NCBI GenBank assembly: GCA_938028705.1 | Contig: CALIZI010000415.1 | Location: 1 to 37,681, forward strand | From: an uncultured Saprospiraceae bacterium | GTDB taxonomy: Bacteria > Bacteroidota > Bacteroidia > Chitinophagales > Saprospiraceae | Direction: 5' to 3' | Length of the DNA stretch: 37,681 nt | Program-made: the position numbers and the translations under genes | Part shown: positions 33,899-37,681 of the stretch, one piece after another | How positions within the stretch are numbered: position 1 is the first letter of the stretch | Layout of the letters: each line of letters begins with the position of its first letter | Notes under the pieces: model-generated | Database searches by the model: none | What the model was told of the DNA's origin: nothing | What the model saw: the letters and a program-made list of their open reading frames with translations, nothing else

Positions 33899-34501
33899 TT
33901 ATTTTTCGTATTTTTCAGAATCAACTTTTGCTTTTTCTTGAAGATGTAAGGCATTCACAACATTCGTCAAATCTTTGTAATGCCATTTATCAAAAATATG
34001 CGCTCTGTGCAGAAAAATCGCACTAAAAATCAAGCTAATTATTGATAACGTTATAACATCAAAATCTCTACTTTCTACCTTGATTATAATTTTGATAATT
34101 GCAACTATTCCTAACAGTAGAAAGGCAAATGATAAGTTATGAGACATGGTTTTTATAACTTTCCATTGTTGAATGTAAATGTGATTTTCGGAACTGTAGT
34201 TTCTAACTAATGCTCTTTGATTTCCAACAGATATTTTTCTGTTTGTATCAGAGGGACTACCCCAAATTTTCATTCCTATTCCCATGTAAATCCAACTTCC
34301 AAACGAATCAACTGCATTTCCAACAACATAAGACGCTAAAATTAGAACAGTACCCAAACCAAAATTTATTTTAGATATTTTTGAAGCTAATTCAGCTAAA
34401 TTATTAATCTCAGGATTGAGAAAAAGAAACGCTATCAATACGATTCCTCCCGGAAGTGCGTATGAGAATATATCAAATATGCTGAATTTTAAGTCTTTCA
34501 T
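33899..34501 (-). CDS. Small membrane protein with four predicted helices (200 aa)
   Basis: ATG at 34499-34501 is preferred to the TTG codon just before it. The protein begins KDLKFSIFDIFSYALPGGIVLIAFLFL, a hydrophobic first segment with FDIFSYxLPG. Three further hydrophobic stretches follow at about 43-65 (LGTVLILASYVVGNAV), 125-142 (LSFAFLLLGIVAIIKIII) and 150-168. The loop between helices 2 and 3 and the C-terminus are charged. I do not recognise a named family, though an F-D-x-F-x-Y-x-x-P-G start is familiar from accessory membrane proteins. It is AT-rich and lies between a nuclease gene and an Rpn-like gene, so it may belong to accessory DNA. Confidence 0.65.
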   Translation of the reverse strand: MKDLKFSIFDIFSYALPGGIVLIAFLFLNPEINNLAELASKISKINFGLGTVLILASYVVGNAVDSFGSWIYMGIGMKIWGSPSDTNRKISVGNQRALVRNYSSENHIYIQQWKVIKTMSHNLSFAFLLLGIVAIIKIIIKVESRDFDVITLSIISLIFSAIFLHRAHIFDKWHYKDLTNVVNALHLQEKAKVDSEKYEK

Positions 34502-34595
34502 CAATAAGTGTAGTTGGTTTCTCTAAAGCTATCACCACCAACAAATTTACCACCAATCCCTCACGCATGCAAGCGAAAAGTATCTATTTTTGTGG

Positions 34596-35414
34596 TTAAT
34601 TCTCAAACATATCAAGATTATCACGCAGCCATTTAATATAGGAAACATCAAGGTCAGTCATTTTGGCAATAACAGCATCCTCAAAATCAGCTTTAATCAT
34701 ATTAATGGCGACATCGCGTTTTGTATCATTTGCTGTGAGTGCGAGGACTTCCTGTCTCATAACAGCGATTTTGGATAAGCCCCTTTCTTCGGGGGTGATA
34801 TTTTCTACATCGGCAATTTCTGCCGCTTTTCTGATACCTTCATTATTGAGGTTGATTTGGGGGTTTTCGGGATTGTGGATACTTTCATATATTAAGTCCA
34901 ACCAATCTCTGTAATTAATTGGTGTTGAATCATCTTTATAATTTGGATTTAAAAATATTAATTCGTGGTTGAACATTTTACGCTCTATGCCTTTCAGGTT
35001 TTTTGGGTTGAGATTTGAAATCAATACCTCGTCCTTGTACAACTCCTGCGTCTTTTTGTGTACGCGATAAGGGGCGGTCACCACTACAATCGTATATACC
35101 GTTTTTTCTATGGAATAATTCGATGAACTTCTTTGTTGTTCGGTAATCGCTTGGAGGTGATAATGTAAAAATCTATCAAAATTACTGTCATACTCTACCC
35201 GTTGAATCTCTATGACGATTCTTTTCTTGGTGTCCTCTGCAAAAATATCATATTTGAAATTGACGCTTCCGATTTTAGGCTCAAATGCTTTTTCGGTTTC
35301 TATCTTATCCGGTTCTACCTCAATCCCGACGACATCTTTTACAAAAGCCTTAAAGACAGTTTTATCTGTAAAAGCTTTCTTGAAGAATACCTCATTGTCG
35401 AGTCTGGCTAACAT
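34596..35414 (-). CDS. PDDEXK_2 (Rpn-related) nuclease family protein
   Basis: The 272-residue protein starts MLARLDNEVFFKKAFTDKTV, the second common start type of this family. The PD-(D/E)XK core is Asp56 (FKYDIFAED) and Glu69-Ile-Gln71 (RIVIEIQRVEYDSNFDRFLHYH). The C-terminal part (about 200-272) is a charged helical tail, different from the Rpn tail at 26397. Family members are often called transposases but are better viewed as nucleases of mobile or defence context. A perfect -7 box (TATATTTG, 35433-35440) lies 18 bases before its start. It is the third PDDEXK_2-type gene of the window, counting the free tail, and is on the same strand as the other two. Confidence 0.85.
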   Translation of the reverse strand: MLARLDNEVFFKKAFTDKTVFKAFVKDVVGIEVEPDKIETEKAFEPKIGSVNFKYDIFAEDTKKRIVIEIQRVEYDSNFDRFLHYHLQAITEQQRSSSNYSIEKTVYTIVVVTAPYRVHKKTQELYKDEVLISNLNPKNLKGIERKMFNHELIFLNPNYKDDSTPINYRDWLDLIYESIHNPENPQINLNNEGIRKAAEIADVENITPEERGLSKIAVMRQEVLALTANDTKRDVAINMIKADFEDAVIAKMTDLDVSYIKWLRDNLDMFEN

Positions 35415-35432
35415 ATTTGTTTTATTTTTTTA

Positions 35433-35440
35433 CAAATATA
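35433..35440 (-). promoter_or_regulatory. -7 box (TATATTTG) for the PDDEXK_2 gene
   Basis: It is a perfect TAnnTTTG on the minus strand, 18 bases from the ATG, giving a very short untranslated leader. Confidence 0.55.
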
Positions 35441-35643
35441 ATCAAAATAATGTTGGTGGGCAATATTTCTCTTCAAGCTATATATTTCTAAGGTCAGTGC
35501 TACTATCCGAAAATGTCAAAGCTAAAACCACAGATGAAAATTAATATCATATTTTAATATAAATATAATATTTATTTAAAATAAAAACCCTCACAAATCC
35601 TCAATCAAGTCCATAAACTTTATAAACTAATCAACTAATCAAC

Positions 35644-35651
35644 TACCTTTG
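35644..35651 (+). promoter_or_regulatory. -7 box (TACCTTTG) for the glycosyltransferase, leaderless arrangement
   Basis: TACCTTTG is followed by CACC and then the ATG at 35656. A possible -33 TTT lies at 35619-35621. With initiation a few bases after the -7 box the mRNA would begin at or beside the start codon. Confidence 0.6.
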
Positions 35652-35655
35652 CACC

Positions 35656-37287
35656 ATGCAAAGTCTGTTGAACAATCGTTATTTTTTGTGGCTTGTCTTG
35701 GGTATATTTTTGTTCAATATATTGGTTATGAACAGCAGTACAATGCTGTGGGATGAGGACGAGGCAGCTTATGCGGGCTTTGCCGTTAATATGCTACAAA
35801 CGGGGGATTGGCTCATTCCACACTTTGACTGGTCGGATATACATCGCAAACCGCCACTTCATTTCTGGATGCTGGCTATATCGTATAAAGCATTCGGTAT
35901 CAATGAGTTTGCTACGCGATTGCCGAGTGTATTGGCGATTATCGGTACACTTTTTCTTTTATTTTTTATTGGTCAAAAAATCTTTAGACGCGATGTTGCG
36001 CTAACGGCTTGTGTGGTTTGCATGGCATCCTTATTCATTCCCAATGTCGCCAAAATCGCCGTTGTTGACAGTTTACTTTTGTTTTTTGAGACGCTTGCTG
36101 TATTATCGCTTTTTGCTTATTTGCGCTCACCTTCGTGGAAATGGAATGTCCTTTTTTGGCTCGGCATAGCGGCAGGCTTACTCGTCAAAGGACCGCCCGT
36201 TTTGATACTCACCGGAGGCTTGTGGGGCTTTTTATTGCTCTTTCATCCGCAACGAAAACGCCTTATCGGAACGCATCCTTGGCTATTTTTGCCACTCGCT
36301 TTATTGCCTTTATTGGCTTGGGGATACCTAGCTTGGCAGCGCGATCCCGACTTTGTACAATGGATGCTCGATTGGTATATTTTTAAGCGCATTGGAAGTT
36401 CGGTACTTGGGCAAAGCGGACCTCCGGGTTATTATTTGGTCATTTTCGTCGTGTCATTTTTTGCATTTATTCCGGTCTTGCCCGCTGCTTTTTGGGATAT
36501 GTTCAAACGCCTTCGCCAAAAAGACGAGACCACAATTATGTTGGTCGGTTGGCTGGTATTTTCCTGGATATTTTACGAAATATTACCCAGCAAATTACCC
36601 ACTTATGCACTCGCCGCCACACCCGCGATAGCTATATTAATTGCACAGCAATTATTGGAGATTAACAAAAAAAACTATGCTTATCACAAACTGACGACCT
36701 TATCCAGCGTACTCTTTGTCTTGCTTTTTTTCGCGCTTGCCGTAGGGCTGATTTATGTTTGTTTTATTCTCATGGGCAGAGAAACGGCAGTTCGGGCTAT
36801 CTTTCTAATGTTTATATTGTGGCCTCTGAGTTTCATTTCCGGCACATTGGTTTTTGCCAAACGCTACACCTACGGCACCGGCGGATTGATACTGACGGGT
36901 TTGTTGTTCACAACATTTGCATGGCTCTTTGTGATGCCTCAAATCGAAGCCCGTCGCAATGCCCCCAAACGTCTTGCTACCGCCATAAAAGCCGCCGTTC
37001 CCGAAGGCACAAAAATCATCATCGGCGATGATTTTTCAAAAATTCCGGGCATTCCATTTTATCTTTCACAGCATTTTGAGGACTACGAACACTACGACAG
37101 ATTGCTTTATACCATGCAAATTCTTCGCTCGCCAGAACCACACGCCGTCATCGTAGGTGATAGTTGGAAAGCGGCGATAGACAAAGATTTTGCAGCCAAA
37201 GGCGATAGCATGACCACCCAAATCCACATCGAAGGTTTTACGACAGACGACTTAAAGACGGTTAGTTATTGGTGCTTGATGCGGTGA
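35656..37287 (+). CDS. ArnT-like (GT83/PMT-type) membrane glycosyltransferase
   Basis: The 543-residue integral membrane protein has about twelve hydrophobic segments. The first periplasmic loop carries the acidic catalytic motif WDEDEAAYA (Asp33-Glu36) and IHRKPPLHFW (62-71), the pattern of polyprenyl-phosphate-dependent glycosyltransferases such as ArnT. The C-terminal about 120 residues form a soluble periplasmic domain. It should move a sugar from an undecaprenyl carrier to lipid A, a glycan or a protein; donor and acceptor cannot be told from sequence. The gene stands alone behind a leaderless-type promoter. Confidence 0.88.
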   Translation: MQSLLNNRYFLWLVLGIFLFNILVMNSSTMLWDEDEAAYAGFAVNMLQTGDWLIPHFDWSDIHRKPPLHFWMLAISYKAFGINEFATRLPSVLAIIGTLFLLFFIGQKIFRRDVALTACVVCMASLFIPNVAKIAVVDSLLLFFETLAVLSLFAYLRSPSWKWNVLFWLGIAAGLLVKGPPVLILTGGLWGFLLLFHPQRKRLIGTHPWLFLPLALLPLLAWGYLAWQRDPDFVQWMLDWYIFKRIGSSVLGQSGPPGYYLVIFVVSFFAFIPVLPAAFWDMFKRLRQKDETTIMLVGWLVFSWIFYEILPSKLPTYALAATPAIAILIAQQLLEINKKNYAYHKLTTLSSVLFVLLFFALAVGLIYVCFILMGRETAVRAIFLMFILWPLSFISGTLVFAKRYTYGTGGLILTGLLFTTFAWLFVMPQIEARRNAPKRLATAIKAAVPEGTKIIIGDDFSKIPGIPFYLSQHFEDYEHYDRLLYTMQILRSPEPHAVIVGDSWKAAIDKDFAAKGDSMTTQIHIEGFTTDDLKTVSYWCLMR

Positions 37288-37681
37288 CGGTGGACGATAA
37301 ACGACAAACGATGAACGACAAACGGAACGAATTTATGCAAGTAGTAGAATACAGATTTGACGAATTATGAGTATTTTTTATGTGTTTTTTTGACAAGTTC
37401 ATCCATAATAGTTGATACTTTATACGATATTAATTTTACACAAAGTATCATAAACCTGTTTGCTAAACTTTTCAAGTTTGCTAAACGTGGGCAGGGTACT
37501 AAAATTTGTAACTAGCTAAATATCAGTACATTGCTTCTCTGATAGCTATCGGAGACCAAACTTTTTGAAGTTTAGCAAACGGAGTATTTAAATTTTGTTT
37601 GATTTTTAAAATCAGATTCCAAAAGTGTCAAAACTTTTATGATTTAGATGAGCTTGTCTAAAATTTTAAAAAATAATAATA
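37288..37681. repeat. Right-end gene-free stretch with palindromic words
   Basis: This has 394 bases with no credible ORF. It holds ACGA(T/C)AAACGA-type short repeats (37293-37324) and GTTTGCTAAAC twice in direct order (37458-37468, 37476-37486) and once inverted (37570-37580). A hairpin TCTC-TGATAGCTATCG-GAGA lies at about 37537-37556. No clear terminator for the glycosyltransferase was found. Confidence 0.6.

Overview
The window reads as a chromosomal segment of a Bacteroidota bacterium, probably Saprospiria-like (inference). The signs are a type IX secretion (T9SS) C-terminal domain with SprB-type repeats, an IPTL-CTERM protein, TAnnTTTG-type -7 boxes, a Bacteroidota-style class I IlvC and PDDEXK_2/Rpn nucleases. 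No rRNA, tRNA or CRISPR array was seen.

Layout. 1-2239: the 5' end of a coiled-coil ORF (possibly an IS66-type transposase), a 52-aa membrane protein and a helical hypothetical protein. 2434-7860: a 1808-aa surface protein with signal peptide, beta-helix, an embedded cupredoxin-like module, seven near-identical DUF11-like repeats and an IPTL-CTERM tail. 8038-18916: a branched-chain amino acid cluster, ilvD-ilvB-maeB-ilvN-ilvC-sulfotransferase-ilvA. Ahead of it lies what looks like a complete transcription attenuator: a 20-codon leader peptide with 11 Ile/Val codons, an antiterminator arm starting one base after its stop codon, and an intrinsic terminator. A malic enzyme inside the cluster would supply pyruvate (for IlvBN) and NADPH (for IlvC). 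18995-26055, minus strand: MmcQ/YjbR protein, Cys-rich lipoprotein, a CotH/SprB/T9SS surface protein and a secreted M1 metallopeptidase.

26080-29946, minus strand: a compact convoy of a kinase-like protein, a PARIS-like AriA ATPase and AriB (DUF4435/TOPRIM) pair, an Rpn nuclease and a free-standing Rpn C-terminal tail. It reads as a defence island. 30235-37287: a membrane TPR-like protein, an AddB/RecB-like PD-(D/E)XK protein without a visible AddA, a small membrane protein, another PDDEXK_2 protein and an ArnT-like glycosyltransferase.

Almost every intergenic gap, including most of those inside the ilv cluster, carries short hairpin or palindrome elements. Several families keep a constant loop while the stem bases change in compensating pairs. 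Some of these repeats supply stop codons or create false upstream starts. The two most interesting signals are the ilv attenuator and the covarying hairpin families; the PARIS/Rpn/kinase convoy comes next.
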